Assembly (NCBI RefSeq): GCF_001187865.1
Contig: NZ_LGIT01000009.1
Coordinates: forward strand, 1,488,001 to 1,552,000
Length of the DNA stretch: 64,000 nt
Direction: 5' to 3'
From: Klebsiella sp. RIT-PI-d
GTDB lineage: Bacteria > Pseudomonadota > Gammaproteobacteria > Enterobacterales > Enterobacteriaceae
Translations under genes and position numbers: made by a program
Notes under the pieces: generated by a model
Seen by the model: only the letters and a program-made list of their open reading frames with translations
What the model was told of the DNA's origin: nothing
Databases searched by the model: none
Part shown: positions 30,456-41,326 of the stretch, one piece after another
How the letters are laid out: each line of letters starts with the position of its first letter
How positions within the stretch are numbered: position 1 is the first letter of the stretch

Positions 30456-31400
30456 TTAATCTCCTTTCAGGCAGCTCGCATACTGATTCGCAAGTTGAGT
30501 CAGGAACTGGCTATAGCTCTCTTTACCCAACTTGATACTGGTCCCAAGAGGATCCAGCGTTCCCATTCGAACGGAGGTTCCACGGGCAACAGCTTCTACG
30601 ACCGCTGGCCTGAACTGTGGCTCAGCAAAAACGCACGTTGCTTTTTGCTCAACCAACTGTGTTCTGATTTCATGTAAACGCTGGGCACCAGGTTGAATTT
30701 CGGGGTTTACGGTAAAATGGCCAAGCGGGGTCAGCCCATAATGTTTTTCGTAGTAACCATAAGCATCATGGAAAACGAAATAACCTTTGCCCTTCAACGG
30801 TGCCAGCTCAGTACCTACCTGCTTATCAGTAGCAGCGAGATTGTCCTCGAATGCCTGCAGGTTGGCGTCAAGTGTGGCTCGACTTTGCGGCATAAGTTCT
30901 ACTAATTTTTGATGGATTGCAACTGCACTTGCCTTCGCGATCTCCGGGGACAACCAGAGATGCATGTTATAGTCGCCGTGATGGTGATGATGGTCACCTT
31001 TTTCACCTTCGTCGCCGTCATGACCGTGCTCATCATCATCATCGTCATGTCCTTTTTGCAGAAGCGGCTTCACTTTCGCAAGATCGGCAATAGTGACTTT
31101 TTTTGCCTCAGGCGTGCCCTGAACAGATTTAGTCATAAACGCTTCCATATCGGGACCAATCCATACAACTAAGTCCGCGTTTTTAATGCGTTTTACGTCT
31201 GAAGGACGCAGTGAGTAATCATGCTCTGAAGCCCCATCAGGCAGGAGAACCTGGGTATCCGTTACCCCATCAGCGATGGCGGCAGCAATAAAGCCCAGTG
31301 GTTTGATTGAAGCAACAACCGCAGCGTCAGCCTGATGCGCCGCGCTCCCCCAAAGTGCTACTGATAATGCAGCGAAAAGAAACGTATTTTTATGTAACAT
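30456..31400 (-). CDS. znuA: Zinc-binding periplasmic protein ZnuA
   Basis: ZnuA captures Zn(II) for the ZnuBC importer. The 314-residue precursor has a signal peptide ([20 protein letters not shown], cut near QADA), the zinc ligands His in [11 protein letters not shown] and [10 protein letters not shown], His in [13 protein letters not shown], and a charged flexible loop rich in His and Asp at about 118-150 ([15 protein letters not shown] then HHHHHGD). The start at MLHKN gives a proper signal; the longer frame runs into the Zur box. Divergent from znuCB. Confidence 0.96.
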   Translation of the reverse strand: MLHKNTFLFAALSVALWGSAAHQADAAVVASIKPLGFIAAAIADGVTDTQVLLPDGASEHDYSLRPSDVKRIKNADLVVWIGPDMEAFMTKSVQGTPEAKKVTIADLAKVKPLLQKGHDDDDDEHGHDGDEGEKGDHHHHHGDYNMHLWLSPEIAKASAVAIHQKLVELMPQSRATLDANLQAFEDNLAATDKQVGTELAPLKGKGYFVFHDAYGYYEKHYGLTPLGHFTVNPEIQPGAQRLHEIRTQLVEQKATCVFAEPQFRPAVVEAVARGTSVRMGTLDPLGTSIKLGKESYSQFLTQLANQYASCLKGD

Positions 31401-31430
31401 ATTGCGACTTATAATCGTAATGGATAGGTG

Positions 31431-31451
31431 GAATGTGATATTATAACATTC
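31431..31451. promoter_or_regulatory. Zur box between znuA and znuCB
   Basis: A 21-bp imperfect palindrome with arms GAATGT and ACATTC and core ATATTAT matches the Zur operator of the znu divergent promoter in E. coli. Ten arm pairs have one mismatch. Zur with zinc represses both directions. Confidence 0.9.
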
Positions 31452-31477
31452 ATCTTCTTGTGCAACCTTTAAATGAC

Positions 31478-32233
31478 ATGACAAATCTAATTACTCTGGA
31501 AAAGGTCTCACTCTCCTTTGGGCAGCGCCGCGTCCTGTCTGATATTTCGTTGCAATTGACGAGTGGGAAAATTTTAACGCTGCTCGGTCCCAACGGTGCG
31601 GGCAAGTCCACGCTGGTGCGCGTAGTACTGGGGCTGGTAGCACCCGACTCGGGTGTCATCAAGCGAGACGGCATGTTGCGGATCGGCTATGTGCCGCAGA
31701 AATTGCATCTTGATGCTACCCTGCCGCTCACTGTCAGCCGGTTTATGCGCCTGCGTCCCGGCACCCGTAAGGATGATATTCTGCCTGCGTTAAAACGTGT
31801 TCAGGCCGCTCATCTGATCGACGCCGCAATGCAAAAACTGTCCGGGGGTGAAACACAACGGGTTTTACTGGCCCGCGCGCTGCTCAATCGTCCGCAACTG
31901 CTGGTGCTCGATGAACCGACGCAGGGTGTTGATGTTAACGGTCAGGTCGCGCTGTACGATCTTATCGATCGGCTGAGGCGTGAGCTGGATTGTGCCGTAC
32001 TCATGGTGTCCCACGATCTGCACCTGGTCATGGCAAAAACCGATGAGGTATTGTGTCTTAATCAGCATATTTGCTGCTCAGGGACACCAGAAGTGGTCTC
32101 TTTGCATCCTGAGTTTATTTCAATGTTTGGGCAGCGCGGGGCCGAACAGCTTGGTATCTATCGCCATAACCATAATCATCGCCACGATTTACAGGGTCGA
32201 ATTGTACTGCGCCGGGGAAATGGACACTCATGA
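31478..32233 (+). CDS. znuC: Zinc ABC transporter ATPase ZnuC
   Basis: The 251-residue ATPase has Walker [10 protein letters not shown], signature LSGGETQR, Walker [13 protein letters not shown] and the H-loop VSHDLHL. The tail is His-rich ([13 protein letters not shown]), typical for ZnuC. The start at MTNLITLEK gives the E. coli length; an earlier in-frame Met sits beside the Zur box. It overlaps znuB by 4 bp. Confidence 0.96.
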   Translation: MTNLITLEKVSLSFGQRRVLSDISLQLTSGKILTLLGPNGAGKSTLVRVVLGLVAPDSGVIKRDGMLRIGYVPQKLHLDATLPLTVSRFMRLRPGTRKDDILPALKRVQAAHLIDAAMQKLSGGETQRVLLARALLNRPQLLVLDEPTQGVDVNGQVALYDLIDRLRRELDCAVLMVSHDLHLVMAKTDEVLCLNQHICCSGTPEVVSLHPEFISMFGQRGAEQLGIYRHNHNHRHDLQGRIVLRRGNGHS

Positions 32234-33018
32234 TTGAACTCTTATTGCCCGGCTGGCTGGCCGGAATGATGTTGGCCTGCGCTGCCGGTCCGCTTGGATC
32301 ATTTGTTGTCTGGCGTCGGATGTCCTATTTTGGCGATACGCTGGCACATGCGTCGTTACTTGGCGTGGCTTTCGGTTTACTGCTGGACGTTAATCCGTTC
32401 TATGCCGTTATTGCGGTTACGCTGCTGCTGGCCGCCGGACTGGTGTGGCTGGAAAAACGGCCTCACCTGGCCGTGGATACGCTACTGGGGATCATGGCTC
32501 ACAGCGCGCTCTCTCTGGGGCTGGTGGTAGTCAGCCTGATGTCCAACATCCGCGTTGACCTGATGGCTTATCTGTTTGGCGACCTGCTGGCCGTTACGCC
32601 TGACGATCTTATCGCTATTGCCGTCGGGGTTGCTGTCGTACTGGGGATTTTGCTCTGGCAGTGGCGTAACCTGCTGTCGATGACGATCAGCCCGGATCTG
32701 GCATTTGTTGATGGGGTAAAGTTACAGCGGGTGAAACTGCTGTTGATGCTGGTGACGGCGCTGACTATTGGCGTTGCCATGAAATTTGTCGGCGCGCTGA
32801 TTATCACCTCATTGCTGATTATTCCCGCCGCCACGGCGCGGCGCTTTGCCCGCACGCCGGAGCAAATGGCGGGGATCGCGGTGGTCGCTGGAATGATTGC
32901 GGTCACAGGCGGCCTGACCTTCTCGGCATTCTATGATACACCGGCGGGCCCATCCGTAGTGCTTTGCGCTGCGCTGCTGTTTATTTTCAGCATGATGAAA
33001 AAACAACCAAATACATAA
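32230..33018 (+). CDS. znuB: Zinc ABC transporter permease ZnuB
   Basis: The 262-residue membrane permease of the ABC-3 family has about eight helices and the usual segments [20 protein letters not shown] and [19 protein letters not shown]. Translation is coupled to znuC by the ATGA overlap. A G/C-rich hairpin (33024-33046) follows the gene, without a T-run. Confidence 0.96.
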   Translation: MIELLLPGWLAGMMLACAAGPLGSFVVWRRMSYFGDTLAHASLLGVAFGLLLDVNPFYAVIAVTLLLAAGLVWLEKRPHLAVDTLLGIMAHSALSLGLVVVSLMSNIRVDLMAYLFGDLLAVTPDDLIAIAVGVAVVLGILLWQWRNLLSMTISPDLAFVDGVKLQRVKLLLMLVTALTIGVAMKFVGALIITSLLIIPAATARRFARTPEQMAGIAVVAGMIAVTGGLTFSAFYDTPAGPSVVLCAALLFIFSMMKKQPNT

Positions 33019-33092
33019 ATGAACACCCCCTTCACAGGAGGGGGTGATTAACAACGCAGCCGGGCATCGATGAAATCACCGGCGCTTATTTT

Positions 33093-33545
33093 TTATTTAG
33101 TACACGTTGCCAAATACAATTTAGCGCCCTTGACGTTCTTACCGCCTTCAATATCAAGACACTTAACCTCATCATTGACGTCAGCGATTTTCAGCTGTCC
33201 ATTTCTATATTCCCAATCATCACGCAGCCGGGCATATTCACGAACCACAACTTTATCGCCGAGTGGCGAGTAACCTTCACTCGGGATTGCATCCAGTCGC
33301 AGCGAGCCCTGCAAATCGAAATTGACCCGGCGAATATTTTGCATCGTTGGATTAGAACCACATTCTTCCACTGTCGCCTGTTGAAGAGCAACATCAGAGA
33401 TACAGAGTGTGTGTCCGTTACTGGTATTTTGTACCTGTTCGCCTACTACTTGCCATTTCTGGGTATCGGAAATAGCAGCATTGGCAACGCCTGAGATAGC
33501 CGCCATTGTCAGCGCGGCAATAGAGATAACTTTTATTGATTTCAT
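33093..33545 (-). CDS. Secreted small protein with ricin-B-like beta-trefoil repeats
   Basis: I do not recognise a named gene. The 150-residue precursor has a Sec signal (MKSIKVISIAALTMAAISG, cut after ANA) and four Cys in the mature part. Two trefoil-like repeats are suggested: HTLCISDV...VEECGSN...GSLRL (about 44-85) and a stronger one, DDWEYRNGQLK followed by KCLDIEGGKNVKGAKLYLA and TC (about 108-148). The pattern CLDI-GG-x-x-x-G-x-x-x-x-x-x-C is typical of ricin-type lectin repeats, but the final QxW strand is missing, so the fold may be partial. The ribosome-binding site AGGAG is strong. It sits alone between znuB and ruvB, where E. coli has no gene. Confidence 0.62.
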   Translation of the reverse strand: MKSIKVISIAALTMAAISGVANAAISDTQKWQVVGEQVQNTSNGHTLCISDVALQQATVEECGSNPTMQNIRRVNFDLQGSLRLDAIPSEGYSPLGDKVVVREYARLRDDWEYRNGQLKIADVNDEVKCLDIEGGKNVKGAKLYLATCTK

Positions 33546-33678
33546 TTTCGGACTCCTCATGTGTTAGTGAAATTTGTTTATAACATAAGGACTTAGCTAT
33601 AAACCCATCACAAATGAGCGAGTTACCAGAAATGATATGTATGATAAATCAGATGAGGTAAAAAACCGGTTATCTTCA

Positions 33679-33703
33679 CAGGCGGGAGCCAGTATCTCGC
33701 CTG
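33679..33703 (-). terminator. Possible terminator of ruvB
   Basis: CAGGCG (33679-33684) and CGCCTG (33698-33703) form a stem just after ruvB; a T-run lies only some 15-20 bases further, so efficiency is doubtful. Confidence 0.4.
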
Positions 33704-33707
33704 CCCA

Positions 33708-34724
<1,017 letters not shown>

Positions 34725-34729
34725 TTACC

Positions 34730-35341
34730 TCATAGCGCCGCGCGCAGCGCTTCGCGGATCAATGTTTCACTGCTGGCATCCGTACGCGCAACTTTGCTGA
34801 CCATCCGGCTGGCTTCCTGCGGTTTATACCCGAGTGCGACCAGTGCGGCAACGGCTTCCTGCTCGGCATCTTCAGTGCCAGGGCCTGCCGGAGACGTTAA
34901 TACCAGATCCGCTGCCGGCGTAAAGAGATCGCCGTGTAATCCTTTAAAGCGGTCTTTCATTTCAACAATCAGGCGTTCAGCCGTTTTCTTACCGATACCC
35001 GGCAGTTTGACCAGGGCGGCCGGATCTTCACGCTCAACAGCGTTAACAAATTGAGGTGCTGACATTCCGGAGAGGATCGCCAGCGCCAGTTTTGGCCCGA
35101 CGCCATTGGTTTTAATCAGCTCTTTAAACAGGGTTCGCTCCTGTTTGTTATTGAAACCGTACAGCAGTTGAGCATCTTCACGGACCACGAAGTGGGTAAA
35201 AACGATGGCTTCCTGGCCTGCATCCGGTAACTCATAGAAGCAGGTCATCGGCATATGGACCTCATAGCCTACGCCGCCCGTCTCCAGCAGAACAATGGGG
35301 GGTTGTTTTTCGAGAATAATGCCTCTGAGTCTGCCTATCAC
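34730..35341 (-). CDS. ruvA: Holliday junction-binding protein RuvA
   Basis: RuvA tetramers hold the four-way junction and load RuvB. The 203-residue product has the OB-fold (1-62), two helix-hairpin-helix motifs ([18 protein letters not shown] and [19 protein letters not shown]) and domain III (about 155-203) with [16 protein letters not shown]. First gene of ruvAB; the SOS box is 54 bp upstream. Confidence 0.97.
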   Translation of the reverse strand: MIGRLRGIILEKQPPIVLLETGGVGYEVHMPMTCFYELPDAGQEAIVFTHFVVREDAQLLYGFNNKQERTLFKELIKTNGVGPKLALAILSGMSAPQFVNAVEREDPAALVKLPGIGKKTAERLIVEMKDRFKGLHGDLFTPAADLVLTSPAGPGTEDAEQEAVAALVALGYKPQEASRMVSKVARTDASSETLIREALRAAL

Positions 35342-35394
35342 ATGACGCTCCTGCGTTGATGGCTCATGATATCAGCGTGTATCATAAAAAAAGG

Positions 35395-35410
35395 CTGGAT
35401 AGATATCCAG
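35395..35410 (-). promoter_or_regulatory. LexA box of ruvAB
   Basis: CTGGATAGATATCCAG has the CTGG/CCAG arms of the E. coli ruvAB SOS box with the same spacing and lies just before ruvA. Confidence 0.88.
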
Positions 35411-35492
35411 CGTAAAACACATTATTCCTGCGCTTTTCATCGTTTGCATGGCGCTAATGCGATAGCCATCGGTATTTTGCAGCGTTAATTCC

Positions 35493-36167
35493 TCACGGGC
35501 CCATTTTCCTGCGCCCTTTTCGGCTGCGAACGGAATAATTGACGCACTCCATTTCCCCTCTTTCCTGTCCCGCTGCGATTTCAATGACGGATTTAGAAGC
35601 TGAATGCAGACGATATCCGCTGTTGATGAAACGAAATGCCTCATCACGATCGTCCGTTTCAAGTAACAGCTGGTGTCGATGATTATAAATACGGTGCCGC
35701 TGTGGTTTGCAGGGCGGGTTAAAACGGCGTTGTTTATATCTATACAGCATCAGGGTCAGCAGGATAAACGCCACTATTGCCCAGATGGCGATAATGGCGG
35801 GCAGATGGCTGGCATTGAAAAACAGGTGATTGCAGGGCTTTGCGACCGTCGGATTTGGCATAAACACGTCGATACATTCGACCGTTGAAGGTTGTTTATG
35901 CCGATCTGTAACAGAGTAAACATAGTCTTTATTTAATACACGCCATGTTATGTCGTAACGATAAAGCGTTGCGCAATCTTCTCTGCCGCGAAAGTGCGTA
36001 CAGGTGTCAGTCATACGCCGCTGCTCAGAGGTCACAACATCTACATTCGAGACTCTGCCAGGAAGCGGGAGACTGTCACGGTAATAGCGGTACTCCGTCA
36101 ATCCGGCATAACCGCTATAGAGTAGCAGCAGGGCTAAAAAGGGTGTTGTCAGCTTCTTAATATTCAT
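35493..36167 (-). CDS. Hypothetical two-helix membrane protein, C-terminus possibly frameshifted
   Basis: I do not recognise a named family; the layout resembles small DUF3592-type proteins. The 224-residue product has a membrane segment at about 8-24, an extracytoplasmic domain of about 100 residues with four Cys (DTCTHFRGREDCATLY, ECIDVFM and PCNHLFF), a second helix at about 124-142, and a basic cytoplasmic tail. The tail after IEIAAGQERG becomes Arg-rich and stops; shifting frame at the GGGGAAA run near 35555 opens about 60 more codons (to 35372). Same direction as ruvA; not present at this site in E. coli. Confidence 0.6.
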   Translation of the reverse strand: MNIKKLTTPFLALLLLYSGYAGLTEYRYYRDSLPLPGRVSNVDVVTSEQRRMTDTCTHFRGREDCATLYRYDITWRVLNKDYVYSVTDRHKQPSTVECIDVFMPNPTVAKPCNHLFFNASHLPAIIAIWAIVAFILLTLMLYRYKQRRFNPPCKPQRHRIYNHRHQLLLETDDRDEAFRFINSGYRLHSASKSVIEIAAGQERGEMECVNYSVRSRKGRRKMGP

Positions 36168-36319
36168 CCCATAACTCGTTAATTTAAAAGGTATAAATCG
36201 TATGATTGAGTCCTGAAAAAAATAGCGTTTGCAGCTGTCAGCACGATGGCGATGTGGTAATAATACCTCGCCATAACGGGTAAGCGAGTATCCGCATACT
36301 GACCAAAGGAATGAATAAG

Positions 36320-36916
36320 ATGCATTATCAGTACCCTGAAAAATATGAAATCGGCGACATTGTTTTCACCTGTATTGGTGCAACGTTGTTTAGCCAAATA
36401 TCTACTGCCTCACGGTGCTGGAGCAATCATGTCGGCATTATTATCGGTCATAATGGCGAAGATTTTCTGGTTGCCGAGAGTCGGGTTCCGCTCTCAACCA
36501 TAACCACGCTTCAGCGCTTTATTCAGCGGTCGTCGGCGAAGCGCTACGCCGTACGCCGCTTGCAGGGCGGGCTGAGTGAGGAACAAAAAAACGCTATCGT
36601 CGGGCAGGTTCCTTCCCGGCTGAACAAGCTGTATCACACCGGATTTAAATACGACTCTTCCCGCCAGTTTTGCTCCAAGTTTGTCTTTGACATCTATAAA
36701 GAGGCATTGTGTACGTCTGTCGGCAATATTGAAACGTTTGGCCAGCTTCTGCGCAACAATCCCGATGCAAAACTGACCTTCTGGACGTTCTGGTTTCTGG
36801 GATCGATTCCGTGGGAACGTAAGACGGTAACGCCAGCCAGCCTGTGGCATCATTCACGTCTGGATTTAATCTATGCCAGCCATCAGTTCGCCGACAAGTC
36901 TGAAGAAGCCGCATAG
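36320..36916 (+). CDS. yebB: YebB, YiiX-type permuted papain-fold protein
   Basis: The 198-residue product matches E. coli YebB. It has the NlpC/P60-like permuted signature: [12 protein letters not shown] at the start, [19 protein letters not shown] with the expected His, and [18 protein letters not shown] with the expected Cys. No signal peptide is seen. The ATG at 36320 is preferred because AAAGGA lies 9 bases upstream; the ATG at 36311 touches that site. Function unknown. It stands between ruvA and ruvC on the opposite strand. Confidence 0.9.
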   Translation: MHYQYPEKYEIGDIVFTCIGATLFSQISTASRCWSNHVGIIIGHNGEDFLVAESRVPLSTITTLQRFIQRSSAKRYAVRRLQGGLSEEQKNAIVGQVPSRLNKLYHTGFKYDSSRQFCSKFVFDIYKEALCTSVGNIETFGQLLRNNPDAKLTFWTFWFLGSIPWERKTVTPASLWHHSRLDLIYASHQFADKSEEAA

Positions 36917-36959
36917 CTGATGGCTATGCGTATTAATCAAGCCGGATGCAGACCGGCTT
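36911..36959. terminator. Two hairpins between the convergent yebB and ruvC
   Basis: GCATAGC/GCTATGC (36911-36917, 36923-36929) and AAGCCGG/CCGGCTT (36939-36945, 36953-36959) form tandem stems between the two gene ends. Neither has a strong T-run. Confidence 0.45.
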
Positions 36960-37479
36960 AACGCAGTCGCCCCCGCGCCAGGTTAAGCCGGGACTCGCTC
37001 ATTTGCATGGCGTTCTGGGTGACGTGACAGTGCGTTATCGCGATGGCCAGCGCATCGGCAGCGTCAGCCTGCGGGTTTGCCGTCAGCTTAAGCAACGTAC
37101 GGACCATGTGCTGTACCTGGCTTTTTTCGGCGCTGCCGATACCGACAACCGTCTGCTTAACCTGACGCGCCGCGTACTCAAACACCGGCAGATCCTGATT
37201 TACCGCTGCCACGATAGCCACGCCGCGCGCCTGCCCCAGCTTCAGTGCTGAATCGGCATTTTTGGCCATAAAAACCTGCTCGATAGCAAAAAAATCCGGC
37301 TGAAACTGAGTAATGATTTCCGACACGCCTGCATAGATAAGCTTCAGACGTGACGGTAAATCGTCGACTTTAGTCCGGATACATCCGCTGCCCAGATAAG
37401 TAAGCTGTCGACCAACCTGACGGATGACACCATAACCAGTGATGCGCGATCCCGGGTCAATGCCGAGAATAATAGACAT
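36958..37479 (-). CDS. ruvC: Holliday junction resolvase RuvC
   Basis: RuvC cuts Holliday junctions symmetrically. The 173-residue product has the four acidic catalytic residues in [18 protein letters not shown] and [10 protein letters not shown]. The ATG at 37479 gives the E. coli length; a GTG just before is in frame. Last gene of aspS-nudB-yebC-ruvC, 34 bp after yebC, and outside LexA control as in E. coli. Confidence 0.97.
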   Translation of the reverse strand: MSIILGIDPGSRITGYGVIRQVGRQLTYLGSGCIRTKVDDLPSRLKLIYAGVSEIITQFQPDFFAIEQVFMAKNADSALKLGQARGVAIVAAVNQDLPVFEYAARQVKQTVVGIGSAEKSQVQHMVRTLLKLTANPQADAADALAIAITHCHVTQNAMQMSESRLNLARGRLR

Positions 37480-37513
37480 CACGCATCTCCTGTTACTGCC
37501 TGGCTTGATGGCA

Positions 37514-38257
37514 TCATTCTAAGGTTGCAGCAACCTCATCAGAAATTTCACCGTTATGGTAAACTTCCTGAACGTCGTCACAGTCTTCCAGCATGTCGAT
37601 TAGGCGGATCAGTTTTGGTGCCGTTTCGGCATCCATATCGGCTTTGGTAGAAGGGATCATTGAGACTTCAGCAGCATCGGCTTTAAGGCCAGCCGCTTCC
37701 AGCGCATCACGCACTTTGCCCATATCTTCCCACGCGGTGTAGACGTCAATTGCGCCGTCGTCGAAGGTTACAACGTCTTCTGCACCCGCTTCCAGCGCCG
37801 CCTCCATGATAGTGTCTTCATCACCCTGCTCGAAGGAAATAATGCCTTTTTTGCTGAACAGATAGGCAACAGAACCGTCGGTGCCGAGGTTACCGCCGGT
37901 TTTGCTGAACGCATGACGCACTTCAGCAACGGTACGGTTGCGGTTATCAGACAGACATTCAATCATCACCGCGGTGCCGCCCGGGCCGTAACCCTCATAA
38001 ATGATGGTTTCCATGTTCGCGTCTTCATCACCGCCCACACCACGCGCGATCGCACGGTTGAGGGTGTCACGCGTCATGTTATTAGACAGGGCTTTATCAA
38101 TCGCTGCACGTAAACGCGGGTTGGCATCAGGATCGCCGCCGCCAAGTTTCGCCGCGGTCACCAGCTCACGAATGATCTTGGTAAAAATTTTGCCGCGCTT
38201 AGAATCCTGCGCTGCTTTACGGTGTCTGGTATTGGCCCATTTACTGTGACCTGCCAT
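37514..38257 (-). CDS. yebC: YebC/TACO1-family protein
   Basis: The 247-residue product has the family N-terminus [25 protein letters not shown] and the acidic middle [21 protein letters not shown] written here as [17 protein letters not shown]. YebC-type I proteins were annotated as transcription regulators; the TACO1/YebC family also acts in translation of difficult (proline-rich) sequences. It follows nudB with a terminator-like hairpin in between, and its ribosome-binding site (TTTGGAG) lies right after that hairpin. Confidence 0.95.
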   Translation of the reverse strand: MAGHSKWANTRHRKAAQDSKRGKIFTKIIRELVTAAKLGGGDPDANPRLRAAIDKALSNNMTRDTLNRAIARGVGGDEDANMETIIYEGYGPGGTAVMIECLSDNRNRTVAEVRHAFSKTGGNLGTDGSVAYLFSKKGIISFEQGDEDTIMEAALEAGAEDVVTFDDGAIDVYTAWEDMGKVRDALEAAGLKADAAEVSMIPSTKADMDAETAPKLIRLIDMLEDCDDVQEVYHNGEISDEVAATLE

Positions 38258-38270
38258 AAAATTTCTCCAA

Positions 38271-38291
38271 AAAACCGCCTGTTCAGGCGGT
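38271..38291 (-). terminator. Terminator-like hairpin between nudB and yebC
   Basis: On the minus strand ACCGCCTG and CAGGCGGT pair and are followed by TTTTTT. The nudB stop codon is inside the stem. As it is within an operon, partial termination or attenuation is likely. Confidence 0.65.
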
Positions 38292-38726
38292 ATGAATTAT
38301 AAATTCTTCGATAGCCTGCCGGTTGCTCCACGACTTGGTCAATGCAGCCGCAGCGGGTGCATCGAGCCAGCGGTAAGTCAGATGTTCAGTAAAAACGATC
38401 TGCCGTTCGTGGGGTAGCGCAAGACAGAACCAGGATTCTGTATTGCGCTCAATGCCCGGTGCGTAGCGATGGCGTAGATGACTGAAAATTTCAAACTCTA
38501 CCGTCCGCTGACAGTCAAGTAAGGTCAGTTGCTCGGCGGCAACATCAATAGTGACCTCTTCATTAACTTCACGCAGAGCAGCCTGCAACGCGGTTTCGCC
38601 CTCTTCCACGCTGCCGGTCACCGACTGCCAGAATGCCGGATCGTCGCGTCGCTGCAACATCAGCACCCGTTTCGTGTCCCGGGCATAAATCACCACCAGA
38701 ACAGAAACGGGACGCTTATAGCGCAT
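38283..38726 (-). CDS. nudB: Dihydroneopterin triphosphate pyrophosphatase NudB
   Basis: NudB removes pyrophosphate from dihydroneopterin triphosphate in folate synthesis. The 147-residue product carries the Nudix box [20 protein letters not shown] followed by V. The start at MRYKRPVSV is one base after the aspS stop codon; an in-frame Met 13 codons upstream overlaps aspS. Confidence 0.95.
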   Translation of the reverse strand: MRYKRPVSVLVVIYARDTKRVLMLQRRDDPAFWQSVTGSVEEGETALQAALREVNEEVTIDVAAEQLTLLDCQRTVEFEIFSHLRHRYAPGIERNTESWFCLALPHERQIVFTEHLTYRWLDAPAAAALTKSWSNRQAIEEFIIHTA

Positions 38727-38727
38727 A

Positions 38728-40506
38728 TCAGTTATTCTCCGGCGACTCTTTTTTGATAACGTCAATACCCAGCTCGTTCAGCGCAGCCTGATTTGCAAAG
38801 CTCGGTGCTTCAGTCATCAGACAAGCTGCCGCGGTAGTTTTCGGGAATGCGATAACATCGCGGATGTTGTCAGTGCCGGTCAGCAGCATGGTCAGACGGT
38901 CAAGACCGAAAGCCAGGCCTGCATGTGGTGGCGTGCCGTATTTCAGGGCGTCCAGCAGGAAGCCGAATTTTTCACGCTGCTCCTGCTCGGTAATCCCCAG
39001 AATACCAAACACGGTCTGCTGCATGTCGCCACGGTGGATACGTACGGAACCACCGCCCACTTCATAACCATTGATGACCATGTCGTAGGCGTTAGCTACT
39101 GCCTCTTCCGGCGCGGCTTTCAGCTCGTCGGCAGTCATGTCTTTCGGTGAGGTGAACGGATGGTGCATTGCGGTCAGACCGCCTTCGCCGTTGTCTTCAA
39201 ACATCGGGAAGTCAATCACCCACAGCGGGGCCCATTTCGACTCGTCGGTCAGGCTCAGGTCTTTACCCAGCTTGAGACGCAGCGCACCCAGCGCATCGGC
39301 GACGACTTTTTTGTTGTCCGCGCCGAAGAAAATCATGTCGCCATCCTGCGCGCCCGTGCGTTCGAGGATCGCTTCAACAATCTCTGCATTGAGGAATTTA
39401 GCCACCGGGCTGTTGATGCCTTCCAGACCTTTTGCGCGTTCGGTAACTTTGATGTACGCCAGTCCTTTCGCACCGTAAATCTTGATAAAGTTGCCGTAGT
39501 CGTCAATCTGCTTACGGCTGAGGGTAGCACCACCCGGGACGCGCAGCGCGGCAACGCGGCCTTTCGCGTCGTTAGCAGGGCCCGCAAAAACCGCAAACTC
39601 AACGTTTTTCAGCAGGTCGGCAACATCCACCAGCTCCATCGGGTTACGCAGGTCCGGTTTATCAGAACCGTAACGGCGTTCCGCTTCCGCGAATGTCATG
39701 ATCGGGAAATCGCCCAGATCCACACCCTTCACGTCCTGCCACAGGCCGCGAACCAGCGCTTCCATCACCTCGCGCACCTGTTCGGCGGTCATGAAGGAAG
39801 TTTCTACGTCGATCTGGGTAAATTCCGGCTGACGGTCTGCACGCAGGTCTTCATCTCGGAAGCATTTCACGATTTGATAATAGCGGTCAAAACCGGACAT
39901 CATCAGCAGCTGTTTGAACAACTGAGGCGACTGCGGCAGCGCGTAGAATTTACCCTTGTGAACGCGAGAAGGCACCAGATAGTCACGCGCACCTTCCGGC
40001 GTGGCTTTGGTCAGCATCGGCGTTTCGATGTCGAGGAAGCCGTGGTCATCCATAAAACGACGCACCAGACTGGTAATTCTGGCGCGCGTTTTCAGGCGCT
40101 GAGCCATTTCCGGGCGACGCAGATCCAGATAGCGGAACTTCAGACGCGCTTCTTCGGTATTGACGTGATTCGAGTCGAGCGGCAGTGATTCTGAACGGTT
40201 GATGATGGTCAGGTCGGTAGCAAAAACTTCTACTTCCCCAGTCGCCATCTCTTTATTGGTGTTTTTTTCGTCACGCGCACGCACGGTGCCCGTGATCTGA
40301 ATGCAGAACTCATTACGCAGTTCAGAGGCCAGCTTAAAAGCCTCATCGCGATCCGGATCGAAGAAAACCTGAACGATGCCTTCGCGGTCGCGCATATCAA
40401 TAAAGATAAGGCTGCCGAGATCACGACGACGGTTGACCCAACCACACAGAGTCACCTGCTGCCCCACGTGGGACAGTCGTAGCTGTCCACAATATTCTGT
40501 ACGCAT
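38728..40506 (-). CDS. aspS: Aspartyl-tRNA synthetase
   Basis: The 592-residue class IIb synthetase has the N-terminal OB anticodon domain (1-110), motif 1, the catalytic core with [15 protein letters not shown] and [16 protein letters not shown] (motif 2), a bacterial GAD insertion (about 290-420), and motif 3 in [15 protein letters not shown]. First gene of the aspS-nudB-yebC-ruvC unit. Confidence 0.97.
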   Translation of the reverse strand: MRTEYCGQLRLSHVGQQVTLCGWVNRRRDLGSLIFIDMRDREGIVQVFFDPDRDEAFKLASELRNEFCIQITGTVRARDEKNTNKEMATGEVEVFATDLTIINRSESLPLDSNHVNTEEARLKFRYLDLRRPEMAQRLKTRARITSLVRRFMDDHGFLDIETPMLTKATPEGARDYLVPSRVHKGKFYALPQSPQLFKQLLMMSGFDRYYQIVKCFRDEDLRADRQPEFTQIDVETSFMTAEQVREVMEALVRGLWQDVKGVDLGDFPIMTFAEAERRYGSDKPDLRNPMELVDVADLLKNVEFAVFAGPANDAKGRVAALRVPGGATLSRKQIDDYGNFIKIYGAKGLAYIKVTERAKGLEGINSPVAKFLNAEIVEAILERTGAQDGDMIFFGADNKKVVADALGALRLKLGKDLSLTDESKWAPLWVIDFPMFEDNGEGGLTAMHHPFTSPKDMTADELKAAPEEAVANAYDMVINGYEVGGGSVRIHRGDMQQTVFGILGITEQEQREKFGFLLDALKYGTPPHAGLAFGLDRLTMLLTGTDNIRDVIAFPKTTAAACLMTEAPSFANQAALNELGIDVIKKESPENN

Positions 40507-40607
40507 GAGATATCCCTTAACTTAGCCGCAGGCTGGTTGTCGCCTGCCTTGCAGGCACTACTGTCGCAGCTTTAGCTGTATGTCACAACTGGATGAAAAA
40601 GGGGGCT

Positions 40608-40636
40608 ATTATACTGGAATTTCTGCCTCGCGATAA
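40608..40636 (-). promoter_or_regulatory. Probable aspS promoter
   Basis: On the minus strand TATAAT (40608-40613) lies 17 bp after a weak -35 TTATCG (40631-40636). It would give a leader of about 95 nt. Confidence 0.5.
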
Positions 40637-40759
40637 GCCCGATACGTACTGTAAGCGTGTTTGCTGCGCGGTTATTGCGGATTCTCACAAAAATTAACAA
40701 AATTTGTGACGCTAACGTCGTAGGATGAGCGGCTCAGTTCACGAACAACGGAAAATAAC

Positions 40760-41326
40760 ATGTTTGAATTAAACGCGAAAAAAACGGCGCTGGTCATCAT
40801 TGATTTACAGGAAGGTATCCTGCCGTTTGCCGGTGGCCCGCATACGGCTGATGATGTGGTTAAACGTGCTGCGCGGCTGGCAGCGAAGTGTCGCGAACAG
40901 GGCGCGCCGGTGGTCACGGTTCGTGTCGGCTGGTCTGCGGATTTCGCCGAGGCGCTGAAACAGCCGGTAGATATGCAGGCGGGCGGCAGCGCGCTGCCGG
41001 AAAACTGGTGGCAATATCCCCAGACGCTGGGCAAACAGGATACTGACATTGAAGTGATTAAACGCCAGTGGGGCGCATTTTATGGCACCGATCTGGAACT
41101 GCAACTGCGCCGTCGCGGAATTGAGACTATCATTCTGTGTGGCATCTCCACCAATATCGGCGTCGAGTCTACCGCCCGTAACGCCTGGGAGCTGGGTTTT
41201 AACCTGGTGGTGGTTGAAGATGCCTGTAGCGCTGCGAGTGCCGATCAGCACCAGGGCAGCATGAGCCATATTTTTCCGCGCATTGGACGCGTGCGCAGCA
41301 CTGAGGAAGTTCTGAACGCACTATGA
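40760..41326 (+). CDS. yecD: Isochorismatase-family hydrolase YecD
   Basis: The 188-residue cysteine hydrolase-like protein has the family Asp in [10 protein letters not shown], Lys in [15 protein letters not shown] and Cys in [20 protein letters not shown], the usual D-K-C triad. The substrate is unknown. It overlaps yecE by 4 bp. Confidence 0.94.
   Translation: MFELNAKKTALVIIDLQEGILPFAGGPHTADDVVKRAARLAAKCREQGAPVVTVRVGWSADFAEALKQPVDMQAGGSALPENWWQYPQTLGKQDTDIEVIKRQWGAFYGTDLELQLRRRGIETIILCGISTNIGVESTARNAWELGFNLVVVEDACSAASADQHQGSMSHIFPRIGRVRSTEEVLNAL

Noticed and set aside
30970-31060. Short CAT/CATCAT repeats as a microsatellite or CRISPR-like array
   Set aside because: They encode the His/Asp-rich metal loop of ZnuA and have no spacer structure.
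33024-33046. CACCCCC/GGGGGTG hairpin after znuB as an intrinsic terminator
   Set aside because: The stem is good but no T-run follows on the plus strand, so it is mentioned only with znuB.
39160-40188. 342-codon open frame on the plus strand opposite aspS
   Set aside because: aspS is complete and highly conserved on the other strand; the antisense frame has no ribosome-binding site and a composition typical of a reverse-strand shadow.
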